Shown here: positions 38,228 to 46,801 of the stretch, one piece after another
How the letters are laid out: each line of letters begins with the position of its first letter
Position numbering within the stretch: the stretch's first letter is position 1
Source of the DNA: Sphingomonas sp. 32-66-10
Lineage (GTDB): Bacteria > Pseudomonadota > Alphaproteobacteria > Sphingomonadales > Sphingomonadaceae
Reading direction: 5' to 3'
Length of the DNA: 64,000 bases
NCBI GenBank assembly: GCA_002280565.1
Contig: NCEF01000019.1
Coordinates: 1-64,000, forward strand
Position numbers and translations under genes: made by a program
The notes under the pieces: generated by a model
The model's database searches: none
Told to the model about the DNA's origin: nothing
What the model saw: only the letters and a program-made list of their open reading frames with translations

Positions 38228-39793
38228 GTGGATGAGCTGAAGCGCCAGGGCGGCGCTGGCCTCATGGTCGCCGTCGCCCGCATGCCGACCGGGGCCAAGG
38301 TCTTTCTGATCCTGAGCGCCGCGCTCCTGCCGCTCGCGCTCATCGCATTTCTCGCGTCGCTGCAAACAACGCGAATCGCCGACCAGGAGGTGCGCGCGCG
38401 CCTGCGGATCGCCACCAACGAGGCCGCCCGCTCGCTGCGCAGCGAACTTGCCTGGGAGCTGCGCGAGGTGCGCGGTGCCCTTCCTGCGGGCCCGGACCAG
38501 GCACCGAATTGCGGACGGCTGGCCGGCCTGTTCGAACCCCAGGCAGATCAGGGCGTGCGCTATGCAGTACTCGACCCGTCGTTGCGACTGATCTGCGGCC
38601 AACCCATCCCCTCGGCCGCATCGCCGGCCGCACCCAACGATCCCTCGCCCATCCGGTTGCTGCCCGGAACCGGCGCGCAAATCGAGGTGACCGGACCGGC
38701 GGGCCATATTGCGCGCGCGTTTTTCCCGACCGACTTTCTTGCCAGGTCGGCCGCACCGACGGGCATGGCGAGCGATTACGGCATGGAGCTGATCAGCTCG
38801 GATCGCGCCCTGGTCCTGCGTGAGTTCAGCGCGCAGTCGCTGCTGGCGCGCACCGAAAGCCAGATCGTCGATCTGGATATTGAGGATTTGCAGCTGCAGA
38901 TGACGGTGCCGAGCGCGCCGGTCACGTCCTCGGCCATCATCGCGGCCTTGTCGCCCTTTCTGATGTGGTTCCTTGCCGCTGCCATCGCCTGGTTCGTGGT
39001 CGATCGGCTGCTGATTCGCCCGTTGCGCCAATTGCGCACCACGGTCGGCGCGTATCAACCGGGCGAGGTGATCGATCCCGTCGGCGGCAGCGATATCCCG
39101 GCCCAGGAAATTCGCGCACTCGGCGACACCTTCCGTCAGTTGAGCCAGACCGTCCAGCTGCACGAGCGCGATCTCGCCGAAGGCTTGTCACGCCAGACCA
39201 AATTGACGCGCGAAGTGCATCACCGGGTCAAGAACAACCTCCAGGTGATCGCCAGCCTGATCAACTTCCACGCCCGGGTCGCCGCCGAGCCGGGCGCGCT
39301 CGAAGCCTATGCCTCGATCCAGCGCCGCGTCGATGCACTCGCGGTGGTGCATCGCCACCATTATGCCGGATTCGAGGATACGCGCGGGATCGAGATCCGC
39401 GCCGTGATCGGAGAGCTCGCCTCGAACATCCGCGCGACCGCGCCCGAGCGCAACGCGGTGGGCATCATGCTCAATATCGAGCCGCTGCTGGTTTCGCAGG
39501 ACGCGGCGGTCGCGGTCTCGTTCCTGATTACCGAGATCGTCGAACTGGCGATGCTCGCGTCGCCGGGCGCCCAGATCAACATTTCGACCCAAAGCGACCC
39601 GGCCAAACCTGACAGCACTACGTTGCGTATCAGTTCGCCGGCACTGACCGACTCAGCCGAGTTTGCGGCCCTGTACGAGCATCGTTATGGGCGCGTGATC
39701 GGCGGGCTCGTGCGCCAGCTGCGGTCGCAATTGCATCACGATCCGTTGATCGGCGCCTTCGAACTCGCCATCGCGATCACCGGCCGGACCTGA
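38228..39793 (+). CDS. phyP: HisKA_2-type sensor kinase of the PhyR locus (PhyP-like)
   Basis: The 521-residue product has TM1 (about 22-44), a periplasmic domain (about 45-235), TM2 (about 237-260), HAMP-like region, and a HisKA_2 H-box REVHHRVKNNLQVIASL (His331/332). In the ATP-binding domain the N-box reads LITEIVELAMLASPG, with Glu where Asn is expected, and no DNGxG block is seen. In Sphingomonas melonis the equivalent protein PhyP acts negatively on PhyR, which fits a phosphatase-like role. The start may be later (ATG 38264 or 38282). Confidence 0.75.
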   Translation: MDELKRQGGAGLMVAVARMPTGAKVFLILSAALLPLALIAFLASLQTTRIADQEVRARLRIATNEAARSLRSELAWELREVRGALPAGPDQAPNCGRLAGLFEPQADQGVRYAVLDPSLRLICGQPIPSAASPAAPNDPSPIRLLPGTGAQIEVTGPAGHIARAFFPTDFLARSAAPTGMASDYGMELISSDRALVLREFSAQSLLARTESQIVDLDIEDLQLQMTVPSAPVTSSAIIAALSPFLMWFLAAAIAWFVVDRLLIRPLRQLRTTVGAYQPGEVIDPVGGSDIPAQEIRALGDTFRQLSQTVQLHERDLAEGLSRQTKLTREVHHRVKNNLQVIASLINFHARVAAEPGALEAYASIQRRVDALAVVHRHHYAGFEDTRGIEIRAVIGELASNIRATAPERNAVGIMLNIEPLLVSQDAAVAVSFLITEIVELAMLASPGAQINISTQSDPAKPDSTTLRISSPALTDSAEFAALYEHRYGRVIGGLVRQLRSQLHHDPLIGAFELAIAITGRT

Positions 39794-39873
39794 CCGCGCG
39801 ATCCGCATTTTGCTTGATCGGCTGCACCAGCAGCGGGGCGATCAATAAAAAAAGAAAAAAGTTGATCGTCGCT

Positions 39874-39900
39874 GGAACCCCGGATCGGGTTGGGTGTTTT
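39874..39900 (+). promoter_or_regulatory. Possible EcfG-type promoter after the phyP-like gene
   Basis: GGAAC at 39874-39878, then TGTT/GTTT at spacing 16-17, on the plus strand, 225 nt upstream of the entericidin gene. A hairpin (39951-40000) lies between it and that gene, so a short or leader RNA is possible. Confidence 0.3.
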
Positions 39901-39950
39901 TTACTTCGGATAGTGACCTTTTGCCCCCCCGCTCTCGCTATCCACGACAC

Positions 39951-40000
39951 AGGCCCGGAAGCGTCAACCCCTCCCCCCCCCCGGTGACGCTTCCGGGCCT
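39951..40000. terminator. 16-bp perfect hairpin with C-rich loop
   Basis: Arms 39951-39966 and 39985-40000 (AGGCCCGGAAGCGTCA and complement) enclose an 18-nt loop containing a run of C residues. TTATT follows. It may terminate transcription from the stress locus. It lies in the 308-nt gap 39794-40102, which otherwise holds the promoter-like motifs listed separately and an A-rich patch at 39846-39860. Confidence 0.55.
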
Positions 40001-40043
40001 TATTCGTCCAAGCGACGCCACCTAAAGCACTGAAATCATAGGC

Positions 40044-40068
40044 GGAACGATGTCGCGCGCCGGGCATT
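40044..40068 (+). promoter_or_regulatory. Candidate EcfG-type promoter of the entericidin gene
   Basis: GGAAC (40044-40048), a 16-nt spacer and CATT (40065-40068), one base from CGTT, lies 34 nt before the ATG of the small lipoprotein. Entericidin-type genes are frequent members of EcfG regulons. Confidence 0.45.
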
Positions 40069-40102
40069 TCCCTCTCGCACAACTGCACAGTGGAGAAGCG
40101 TA

Positions 40103-40237
40103 ATGCGCAAGATTCTGACGATAGCGATGCTCGCGGGCGGTCTTGCCCTGTCGGCCTGCAACACGGTCGAAGGTCTGGGCCGCGACGTTGAGTCGGCTGG
40201 CGATACCGTCGCCAAGACCGCCGAAGACGCCAAATAA
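40103..40237 (+). CDS. Entericidin A/B family small lipoprotein
   Basis: The 44-residue product has lipobox ALSAC and the family tail NTVEGLGRDVESAGDTVAKTAEDAK. In E. coli the entericidins are an antidote/toxin lipoprotein pair. In alphaproteobacteria single copies are typical stress-induced envelope proteins. TGGAGAAG precedes the ATG. Converges with tatC, 13 nt apart. Confidence 0.85.
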   Translation: MRKILTIAMLAGGLALSACNTVEGLGRDVESAGDTVAKTAEDAK

Positions 40238-40250
40238 GCCTAAGCTCTTC

Positions 40251-41033
40251 TTATCCTTCAGCGGCGGCTTCGGCCGCCGTTTCCTTTTCGCGGCTTCGCC
40301 GGGTGATCTTGATGGCGATCAGCGACAGGAAATACAGTCCGCACAACGGCCCGGCGAGCAGCAGCTGCGACCCGATATCCGGCGGGGTCAGCACCGCCGC
40401 AATGGCGAACGCCGCGACCACCGCATAGCGCCACGCGCTTTTCAGCTGTTCATAGGTCACGATCCCGGCCCGCTCGAGCAGCATCAGCAGCACCGGCAAC
40501 AGGAACGAGATTCCAAACGCAAAGATGAACTGCATCACGAAATCGAGATAATTGCCGACCGCAGGAAGGGCTTCCTGCTTCACCCCGCCGCCCAGATCTC
40601 CCTCCAGCCCGAGCAGGAAGTTGAGCGCCACGGGAATCGCGAAATAATAGGCCATCGCCGCGCCCGAACAGAACAGCACGGGGGTTGCCAGCAGGAATGG
40701 CAACAGCGCGCGCTTCTCCTTGCGGTACAGACCCGGGGCGACGAACTGCCACAGCTGGTTGGCGATGATCGGAAACGACAGCATCAGCGCGCCGAAAAAT
40801 CCGACCTTGATCTGGACCAGGAACGCCTCGAAAATCTGGGTGAAGATCAGCCGATCCTGTCCCGCAGCCGCCAGCGGGTGCACGAGAAACCCGAAAATCG
40901 GTCGCGCGAAATAGAAGCAGGCGGCAAAGGTCAAAACCAGCGCCACCACGCAATAGAGCAGCCGCCGACGCAGCTCGATCAGATGGTCGAGCAGCGGCGC
41001 TTCGGTATTTGCGAGTTCATCGGTGTCGCTCAC
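40251..41033 (-). CDS. tatC: Twin-arginine translocase subunit TatC
   Basis: The 260-residue product has six TM helices and the TatC signature MSDTDELANTEAPLLDHLIEL with RRRLL near the N-terminus, then PGLYRKEKRALLPF. It recognises the twin-arginine signal of folded precursors. Its start overlaps the tatB stop by 4 nt. With tatA and tatB it forms a complete Tat operon. The alanine/glutamate-rich C-tail is usual. Confidence 0.95.
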   Translation of the reverse strand: MSDTDELANTEAPLLDHLIELRRRLLYCVVALVLTFAACFYFARPIFGFLVHPLAAAGQDRLIFTQIFEAFLVQIKVGFFGALMLSFPIIANQLWQFVAPGLYRKEKRALLPFLLATPVLFCSGAAMAYYFAIPVALNFLLGLEGDLGGGVKQEALPAVGNYLDFVMQFIFAFGISFLLPVLLMLLERAGIVTYEQLKSAWRYAVVAAFAIAAVLTPPDIGSQLLLAGPLCGLYFLSLIAIKITRRSREKETAAEAAAEG

Positions 41034-41470
41034 GACTCCGCCTTCTTCTTGCGCGGGGCGCGCGGCTTGCGCGTCGGTGTTGCCGGCGCATCCGGCACCG
41101 CGTCGGCCGGATCAGCGCGCAGCGCCGGAGCCTCGGTCATCACGGGTGCCGCATCCTCGTCCGGCTCGGCCACGCTCGCCGGTTCCGCCCCTTGCGGATT
41201 GGGATCATAGACCGGCGCGGGCAGCATCTTCTCGGGCGGATGCTCGCGCATGATCCGCGCATTTTCCTCCGCCCATTTCTTCTCCATCTCGGCCAGCTCG
41301 GCCTCGCGGACCATATTGTCGAATCCGCTGCGGAACTGGCTCGCGACGCGACGTGCCTTGCCGACCCACTGGCCGACAAAGCGCATCGCCTTTGGCAAAT
41401 CCTTCGGCCCGATCACCAGCAGGGCGACGATGCCCACCACCAGAAATTCGGGTGCGTTGAAATCGAGCAT
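41030..41470 (-). CDS. tatB: Twin-arginine translocase subunit TatB
   Basis: The 146-residue product begins with a short TM helix (MLDFNAPEFLVVGIVALLVIGPKDLPKAM) typical of TatB, with the invariant Glu in the N-terminal segment and the G-P hinge, followed by an amphipathic helix and a basic proline-rich tail. TatB with TatC forms the signal-peptide receptor. Start preceded by ATCAG only, but family length fits. Confidence 0.92.
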   Translation of the reverse strand: MLDFNAPEFLVVGIVALLVIGPKDLPKAMRFVGQWVGKARRVASQFRSGFDNMVREAELAEMEKKWAEENARIMREHPPEKMLPAPVYDPNPQGAEPASVAEPDEDAAPVMTEAPALRADPADAVPDAPATPTRKPRAPRKKKAES

Positions 41471-41517
41471 CGATCAGCCGACCCGCAAGGCTGCGGCGCA
41501 AGGCCGCAGCGGATAAT

Positions 41518-41763
41518 TCAGCGCTCGTCCTGCGCCGGACGCGCTTCGGTCGATGCCTGGGGCTGAGGCTGCGGGTCGTTGACGCGCTTCGCCTCGATTT
41601 CGGCGGGCTTGGCCGGCGTCTCGTCGTCGTCCGCCATGCCCTTCTTGAACTGCTTGATGCCCTTGGCGACGTCACCCATCATGTTCGAGAAGCGGCTGCC
41701 GCCGAACAGAAGAATTACGAGGACACCGACGATCAGCCAGTGAACCAGACTCATGCTACCCAT
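41518..41763 (-). CDS. tatA: Twin-arginine translocase subunit TatA
   Basis: The 81-residue product has one TM helix ([17 protein letters not shown]) followed by the F-G hinge and an amphipathic helix ([16 protein letters not shown]). TatA oligomerises to form the pore during transport. GGAG seven bases upstream supports this ATG. A second ATG is three codons inside. First gene of tatABC, 28 nt downstream of scpB. Confidence 0.92.
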   Translation of the reverse strand: MGSMSLVHWLIVGVLVILLFGGSRFSNMMGDVAKGIKQFKKGMADDDETPAKPAEIEAKRVNDPQPQPQASTEARPAQDER

Positions 41764-41791
41764 CGGAACTCTCCGTTGATTCCCCGGCTAT

Positions 41792-42394
41792 CTAGTCGTC
41801 TTCGTCGGCAGTTTCCACCGCTTCCGGGTCTGCGCCCTCCGAATGTGCCGCCTCGAACGCCAGATCGACCGGATCGAGCAGCCCGGCGGCGCGCAAATCG
41901 TCGATCCCGGGCAGGTCGCGGCGGCTCGCCAGCCCGAAATGGCTGAGAAATTCGGGCGTCGTCGCATACATCAGCGGCCGCCCCGGAACTTCGCGCCGTC
42001 CCGCGGGGCGGATCCACCCCGCCTCCATCAGCACGTCGAGCGTGCCTTTCGATATCTGCACGCCCCGGATCGCCTCGATCTCCGCGCGCGTCACCGGCTC
42101 GTGATAGGCGATGATCGCCAACGTCTCGATCCCCGCCCGGCTCAGCTTGCGGCTGTCCTCGCGGTCGCGGCGCAGGAAATTGGCCAGGTCCGGCGCAGTC
42201 TGGAAATGCCAGCGCCCACCGCGCTCGACCAGTTCGACCCCGCGCCCGGTGTAGGTGTCGGCCAGCGCCGCCAGCGCTGCGGCGATATCCGCCTCCTCCC
42301 CGACATAGGCGCGCAGGTCCGCCAGCGTCAGCGGCTGCTCCGCCGCGAACAGCACCGCCTCGACTGCACGCATCGTTTCATCCGGCGGAGTCAT
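41792..42394 (-). CDS. scpB: Segregation and condensation protein ScpB
   Basis: The 200-residue product has two winged-helix domains with ScpB phrases AVEAVLFAAEQPLTL, ETLAIIAYHEPVTRAEIEAIRG and GRPLMYATTPEFLSHFGL. ScpB dimers join ScpA to SMC in the condensin-like complex for chromosome compaction. Start overlaps the scpA stop (ATGA). Confidence 0.93.
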   Translation of the reverse strand: MTPPDETMRAVEAVLFAAEQPLTLADLRAYVGEEADIAAALAALADTYTGRGVELVERGGRWHFQTAPDLANFLRRDREDSRKLSRAGIETLAIIAYHEPVTRAEIEAIRGVQISKGTLDVLMEAGWIRPAGRREVPGRPLMYATTPEFLSHFGLASRRDLPGIDDLRAAGLLDPVDLAFEAAHSEGADPEAVETADEDD

Positions 42395-43122
42395 GCCTCG
42401 ATCCCACGAAGGTAGAGCGGCGCAAAGGCCGATTTCTGGCGGATCTCGACCCGCCCCTGCTTGGCCAGCTCCAGCGCCGCGACGAACGAGCTGGCCAGCG
42501 CCGACTTGCGATACGAACCGCTGGCATCTGCGGGCAGGAAACTCTCGATCGTGCTCCATTCGATCCGCTGCCCGATCAGCTCGGACACGCGGTGGATCGC
42601 GTCCTCCAGCGTCATCACCGGGCGCACCGCGACAATGTGCATCACTGGCCGCGTGCGCGCACTGATCTGCCCATAGGCAGAAATCAGGTCATAGATTTCC
42701 GCCTGCCAGCGCGATTTGCGCACAGTCTTCAGCCCCTCCGGCGCGCCGCGCGTGAACACGTCACGCCCCAACCGGTCGCGCGCCACCAACCGCGCGCCCG
42801 CCTCGCGCATCGCGCTCAGCCGCTCCAGCCGCAATTGCAGCCGCAGCGCCATTTCCTCCGGGCTCGGCTCGATCTCGGGATCGCGCGGCAGCAGCAGTGC
42901 GGACTTGAGATAGGCCAGCCACGCCGCCATCACGAGGTAATCGGCGGCCAGCTCAAGCTTCAGCTCGCGCGCCTCGTTCACATAGGTCAGATACTGGTCG
43001 ACCAGCTGCAGGATCGACAGCTGGCGCAGATCGACCTTCTGGCTCCGCGCCAGCGCCAGCAACAGGTCCAGCGGCCCTTCCCAGCCGTCAATATCGATGG
43101 TGAGGGGCGCAGGGTCGGTCAT
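42391..43122 (-). CDS. scpA: Segregation and condensation protein ScpA
   Basis: The 243-residue kleisin has its typical N-terminus (IDGWEGPLDLLLALARSQKVDL), a helix YLVMAAWLAYLKSALLLP and the C-terminal winged helix. It bridges SMC heads. Start and stop overlap neighbours by 4 nt on both sides (nagZ upstream, scpB downstream). Confidence 0.94.
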   Translation of the reverse strand: MTDPAPLTIDIDGWEGPLDLLLALARSQKVDLRQLSILQLVDQYLTYVNEARELKLELAADYLVMAAWLAYLKSALLLPRDPEIEPSPEEMALRLQLRLERLSAMREAGARLVARDRLGRDVFTRGAPEGLKTVRKSRWQAEIYDLISAYGQISARTRPVMHIVAVRPVMTLEDAIHRVSELIGQRIEWSTIESFLPADASGSYRKSALASSFVAALELAKQGRVEIRQKSAFAPLYLRGIEA

Positions 43123-44120
43123 GCCAGCGCCAGCAACGCCTCCCGCTTGGTGATCAGTGCGTCGATCTCGCCCGCCTCAGGCCGCACACTCGCCATCGCC
43201 CGCTCCAGCCGCGCCAGCGTCACCGGCGGGGCATCGCTGAGCCGCCCGACAATCTCCTCCATCTCACCCATCCGCGCCCAGCAATCGAGCGCGACATCGC
43301 ATCCCGCCGCAATCGCCTGCGCGGCCTTCTCGCCCGCCGATCCGCTCAGCGCCTTCATGTCGATATCGTCGGTCATCAGCAGCCCGTCGAACCCGATCCG
43401 CCCACGGATCACGTCGCGGATCACGGTCGGCGAGAGCGTCGCGGGGTTCTCCGCATCCCACGCCTTGAACACGACATGGCAAGTCATCGCCATCGGCGCA
43501 TCCTTCAGCGTGCGGAACGGCGCGATGTCGCGCTCCAGCGCCGCATCGTCCGCATCGACCACGGGCAGCTCATAATGGCTGTCGACCACCCCGCGCCCAT
43601 GCCCCGGCATATGCTTGACCACGCCGACCACGCCGCCCTTCGCCATCCCGTCGAGCATCGCACGGCCCAACGCCGCCACCCGCATCGGATCGCTGCCGAA
43701 CGTCCGCCCGCCCACCGCCGGGGTCGTCTCCGGCATGCGCACGTCGAGCAACGGCGCGCAGTTCACATTGACTCCGACCTCCGCCAGCATCAGCGCCAGC
43801 GCCTGCCCATTGGCGCGCGCCGCCTCGATCGCCGAAGACGGCGCGACTTCATAGAGCGCGTCAAAAGCGGGACCGGCAGGAAAGGCGGGCCATTCCGGCG
43901 GCGCCATCCGTGCGACGCGCCCGCCCTCCTGATCGATCAGGATCGGCACATCGTCGCGGCCTGACAGCGCGCGCAAGCTGTCGGTCAGCGCGCGCATCTG
44001 GGCGCGGTCGACGCAGTTGCGCCCAAACAGGATATAGCCAAGCGGATTCGCCTCGCGAAAGAACGCGGCTTCGTCAGCGGTGAGGACAGGGCCGGACAGG
44101 CCGAAAATCACGGGCTTCAT
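43119..44120 (-). CDS. nagZ: Beta-N-acetylhexosaminidase NagZ
   Basis: The 333-residue glycoside hydrolase family 3 enzyme has the motif KHMPGHGRGVVDSH, carrying the His/Asp catalytic dyad region, and the nucleophile Asp in LLMTDDIDMKAL. NagZ removes GlcNAc from anhydromuropeptides in peptidoglycan recycling, in the cytoplasm. A stop/start overlap joins it to scpA. Upstream lies a repeat element and the SPOR gene. Confidence 0.93.
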   Translation of the reverse strand: MKPVIFGLSGPVLTADEAAFFREANPLGYILFGRNCVDRAQMRALTDSLRALSGRDDVPILIDQEGGRVARMAPPEWPAFPAGPAFDALYEVAPSSAIEAARANGQALALMLAEVGVNVNCAPLLDVRMPETTPAVGGRTFGSDPMRVAALGRAMLDGMAKGGVVGVVKHMPGHGRGVVDSHYELPVVDADDAALERDIAPFRTLKDAPMAMTCHVVFKAWDAENPATLSPTVIRDVIRGRIGFDGLLMTDDIDMKALSGSAGEKAAQAIAAGCDVALDCWARMGEMEEIVGRLSDAPPVTLARLERAMASVRPEAGEIDALITKREALLALA

Positions 44121-44170
44121 GGCGCGGTTAGAACAGGGGCGAGACCAAGATTCCAGAGGCCACCGTCAAA

Positions 44171-44301
44171 AAATCCTCCCCGGAACGGGGAGGTGGCAGC
44201 GCGCAGCGCTGACGGAGGGGGCCCGACGCGCCGGAATCCCTTGCCTCGGGCCCCCTCCACCATGCTCCGCATGGTCCCCCTCCCCGTTCCGGGGAGGATT
44301 T
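44171..44301. repeat. Nested inverted repeat element, dispersed intergenic type
   Basis: Outer arms 44171-44193 and 44279-44301 are perfectly complementary over 23 bp (AATCCTCCCCGGAACGGGGA core). Inner arms 44214-44226 and 44246-44258 pair over 13 bp. A small hairpin (ACCATGC/GCATGGT) lies near 44259-44275. The whole would fold into a large cruciform between nagZ and the SPOR gene. Elements of this form (CTCCCC/GGGGAG with a CCGGAACGG core) recur between sphingomonad genes. Confidence 0.7.
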
Positions 44302-44307
44302 AGGAAG

Positions 44308-45018
44308 TCATCCCCCCGCCAGGAAACACCCCTCGCCTGCCGCCTTCAGCTTGCCGCACAGCTCGCGCGCCTGCCCGTTGCTGCCCGCATTGACGCGCAG
44401 CCGGTAAAAGGTCTTGCCGTTCACATCCGCCCTGGCGATCCCCTTGCCCAGCGGCGCAAGGTAGGAAAAGCGCTTCGACAACCGCGCCCAGGCGGCGTTC
44501 GCCTCTGCCTCGGTCGGGAAGGAGCCGAGCTGGATCGTCGCGCTCCCCGCCGACGGCCCGGGTGCAGCCTGGGTCGGCGCAGCGGCCTTGGGCACCGCGC
44601 CAGTCGGGATCGGTGCCACGACGCGGCTCGCGCCCTTGACCTGGGTCGGGCTTGCCTTTGGCGCAGCCTTGCCGTCCACTGGCGTCTCCGGCACCGCCAA
44701 AACATCGACCGACCCGTTGGTGGTCGCGCCTTCGCTCGCGGCAAAGACGGTGTCGCCCTCGCCCTCGACCTTCATCCCGCCGGGCTCGTCCGGCTTGACC
44801 TTGTAATCGCCGTCCTGCGCGTTGATCAGCGCGCCGGTGCCTTCCCCCGTCGCCGTGCGCTGATACCACCACCAGCCAAAGGCCGCCGCGGCGATGATCG
44901 CCAGTCCGACCAGCACCAGCAGGATGATGCGCAGGACCGACGGCCCCTCGCTATAATCATCCTCGACCGTCTCCAGCCACGGCAGCCGGTCGTCATTATA
45001 ATCCTCGCCTGCGTTCAT
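44308..45018 (-). CDS. SPOR domain protein, single-pass membrane
   Basis: The 236-residue protein has a TM helix (ILLVLVGLAIIAAAAFGWWWY, about 31-51), a long Pro/Ala/Thr linker and a C-terminal SPOR domain (about 155-236) with IQLGSFPTEAEANAAWARL. SPOR domains bind denuded glycan strands at division septa. Directly downstream of argS (start abutting the argS stop) and upstream of nagZ, the order conserved in alphaproteobacteria. Confidence 0.88.
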   Translation of the reverse strand: MNAGEDYNDDRLPWLETVEDDYSEGPSVLRIILLVLVGLAIIAAAAFGWWWYQRTATGEGTGALINAQDGDYKVKPDEPGGMKVEGEGDTVFAASEGATTNGSVDVLAVPETPVDGKAAPKASPTQVKGASRVVAPIPTGAVPKAAAPTQAAPGPSAGSATIQLGSFPTEAEANAAWARLSKRFSYLAPLGKGIARADVNGKTFYRLRVNAGSNGQARELCGKLKAAGEGCFLAGG

Positions 45019-46746
45019 TCAGCTCAGCTCCTGAACCGCCTCGACCCCCATGATGTTGAGACCGTTACGAATAACCTGCCCGATTGCGTCGGCAAGGGAA
45101 AGGCGCGCGCGAGTCAGCGGCACATTGTCGGGCAGGATGAAGCGGCGCGACGGATCATCATTGCCCATATTCCACCAGGCGTGGAACTCGGCGGCCAAGT
45201 CATAGAGATAAAAGGCAATCCGATGCGGCTCGCGCGCTGCCGCCGCCCCCTCGACCACGCGCGGATATTGCGCAGCGAGCTTCACCAGCGCCAGCTCGCG
45301 TGTATCAAGCAGGGACAGGTCCGCGTCGCCCGACAGGTCCAGCCCGGCGTCCGCCGCGCGCCGATGCAGCGAGGCGACCCGGGCATGGGCGTACTGGACA
45401 TAGAAAACCGGATTGTCCTTCGACGCCTCGACCACCTTGGCGAAGTCGAAATCCATCTGCGCATCGGCCTTGCGCGTCAGCATGGTGAAGCGGACCACAT
45501 CCTTGCCCACTTCCTGCACGACATCCGCCAGCGTGACGAAATTGCCCGAGCGCTTGGACATCTTCACCGGCTCGCCCGCGCGCAGCAGGCGCACCATCTG
45601 CACCAGCTTGACGTCGAACCGCGTCTTGCCCTCGGTCAGCGCAGTGACGGCGGCGACGATCCGCTTGACTGTCCCGGCATGGTCCGCGCCCCAGATGTCG
45701 ATCAGCTGGTCGGCCGATTGCGCCTTCTGGAAATGATACGCCATGTCCGCGCCGAAATAGCTCCATTGCCCGTTCGACTTCTTGATCGGCCGGTCCTGAT
45801 CATCACCGAACTGCGTCGAACGGAACAGCGGCAGCTCGACGGGTTCCCAATCATCGGGCAGCTCGCCCTTGGGCGCTTCCAGCACGCCGTCATAGATCAG
45901 GTCGCGCGCGCGCAGCCACGCCTCGGCCTCTTCGGGCTTGCCCGCCGCCTGCAGCTCGGCCTCGGACGAGAACAGGTCGTGATGGATGCCAAGCAGCGCG
46001 AGGTCGTTGCGGATCATCACCAGCATGTCGGCGACCGCTTCCTTGCGGAACAATGCCAGCCACGCGCCCTCGTCCTTGCCGATGGACGCATCGCCATGCT
46101 CGCGCGCCAGCCGCTCGCCGACCGGCTTCAGATACTCGCCCGGATACAGGCCCTCGGGGATCTCGATCGTCTCGCCCAGCGCCTCGCGGTAGCGCAGGTG
46201 CGCCGAGCGGGCGAGGACATCGACCTGCCCGCCCGCGTCGTTGACATAATATTCGCGGATCACCGTGTGCCCGACCGCTTCGAGCAGGCTGGCAAGCGCA
46301 TCGCCCACCACTGCGCCGCGGCAATGGCCCATATGCATCGGCCCGGTCGGGTTGGCGGAGACATATTCGATGTTCACCGTAACGCCCGCGCCGCCCTGCG
46401 ACCGGCCATAGGCATCACCCGCCGCGTGGATCGCGCTCAGCTCGTCGCGCCAGGTGCCATCGGTCAGGCTCATATTGATGAAGCCCGGCCCGGCGACCGA
46501 CACCGAAGACACCGCGTCGATCTTCTCGAGTTCGGCGGCGATCTTTTCCGCCAGCGCGCGCGGATTGGTGCCCGCCGGCTTGGCCAGCACCATCGCGGCG
46601 TTGGTGGCCAGGTCGCCATGCGTCACATCGCGCGGCGGCTCCACCGTCACCGAACGTCGCTCCAGCCCAGCCGGCAGATCGCCGGATGCGACCAGGGCAT
46701 CCAGCGCGGCGTCGAGATGGGCAGCGAAACGGGGATAGAGCGTCAT
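45019..46746 (-). CDS. argS: Arginyl-tRNA synthetase
   Basis: The 575-residue class I synthetase has HIGH-like motif (GPMHMGHCRGAVVGD), KMSKS-like VKMSKRSGNFV and the DALR anticodon-binding C-terminal domain (ELALVKLAAQYPRVVEGAA). Length is normal. It is the first gene of the argS-SPOR pair. The start MTLYPRFAAHL is typical of alphaproteobacterial ArgS. Confidence 0.96.
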   Translation of the reverse strand: MTLYPRFAAHLDAALDALVASGDLPAGLERRSVTVEPPRDVTHGDLATNAAMVLAKPAGTNPRALAEKIAAELEKIDAVSSVSVAGPGFINMSLTDGTWRDELSAIHAAGDAYGRSQGGAGVTVNIEYVSANPTGPMHMGHCRGAVVGDALASLLEAVGHTVIREYYVNDAGGQVDVLARSAHLRYREALGETIEIPEGLYPGEYLKPVGERLAREHGDASIGKDEGAWLALFRKEAVADMLVMIRNDLALLGIHHDLFSSEAELQAAGKPEEAEAWLRARDLIYDGVLEAPKGELPDDWEPVELPLFRSTQFGDDQDRPIKKSNGQWSYFGADMAYHFQKAQSADQLIDIWGADHAGTVKRIVAAVTALTEGKTRFDVKLVQMVRLLRAGEPVKMSKRSGNFVTLADVVQEVGKDVVRFTMLTRKADAQMDFDFAKVVEASKDNPVFYVQYAHARVASLHRRAADAGLDLSGDADLSLLDTRELALVKLAAQYPRVVEGAAAAREPHRIAFYLYDLAAEFHAWWNMGNDDPSRRFILPDNVPLTRARLSLADAIGQVIRNGLNIMGVEAVQELS

Positions 46747-46801
46747 GTGCAGGTCCGATGGTTTCAGGAGGCGGACCCTCTAGCGCAGCCCGCGCGGTTC
46801 G

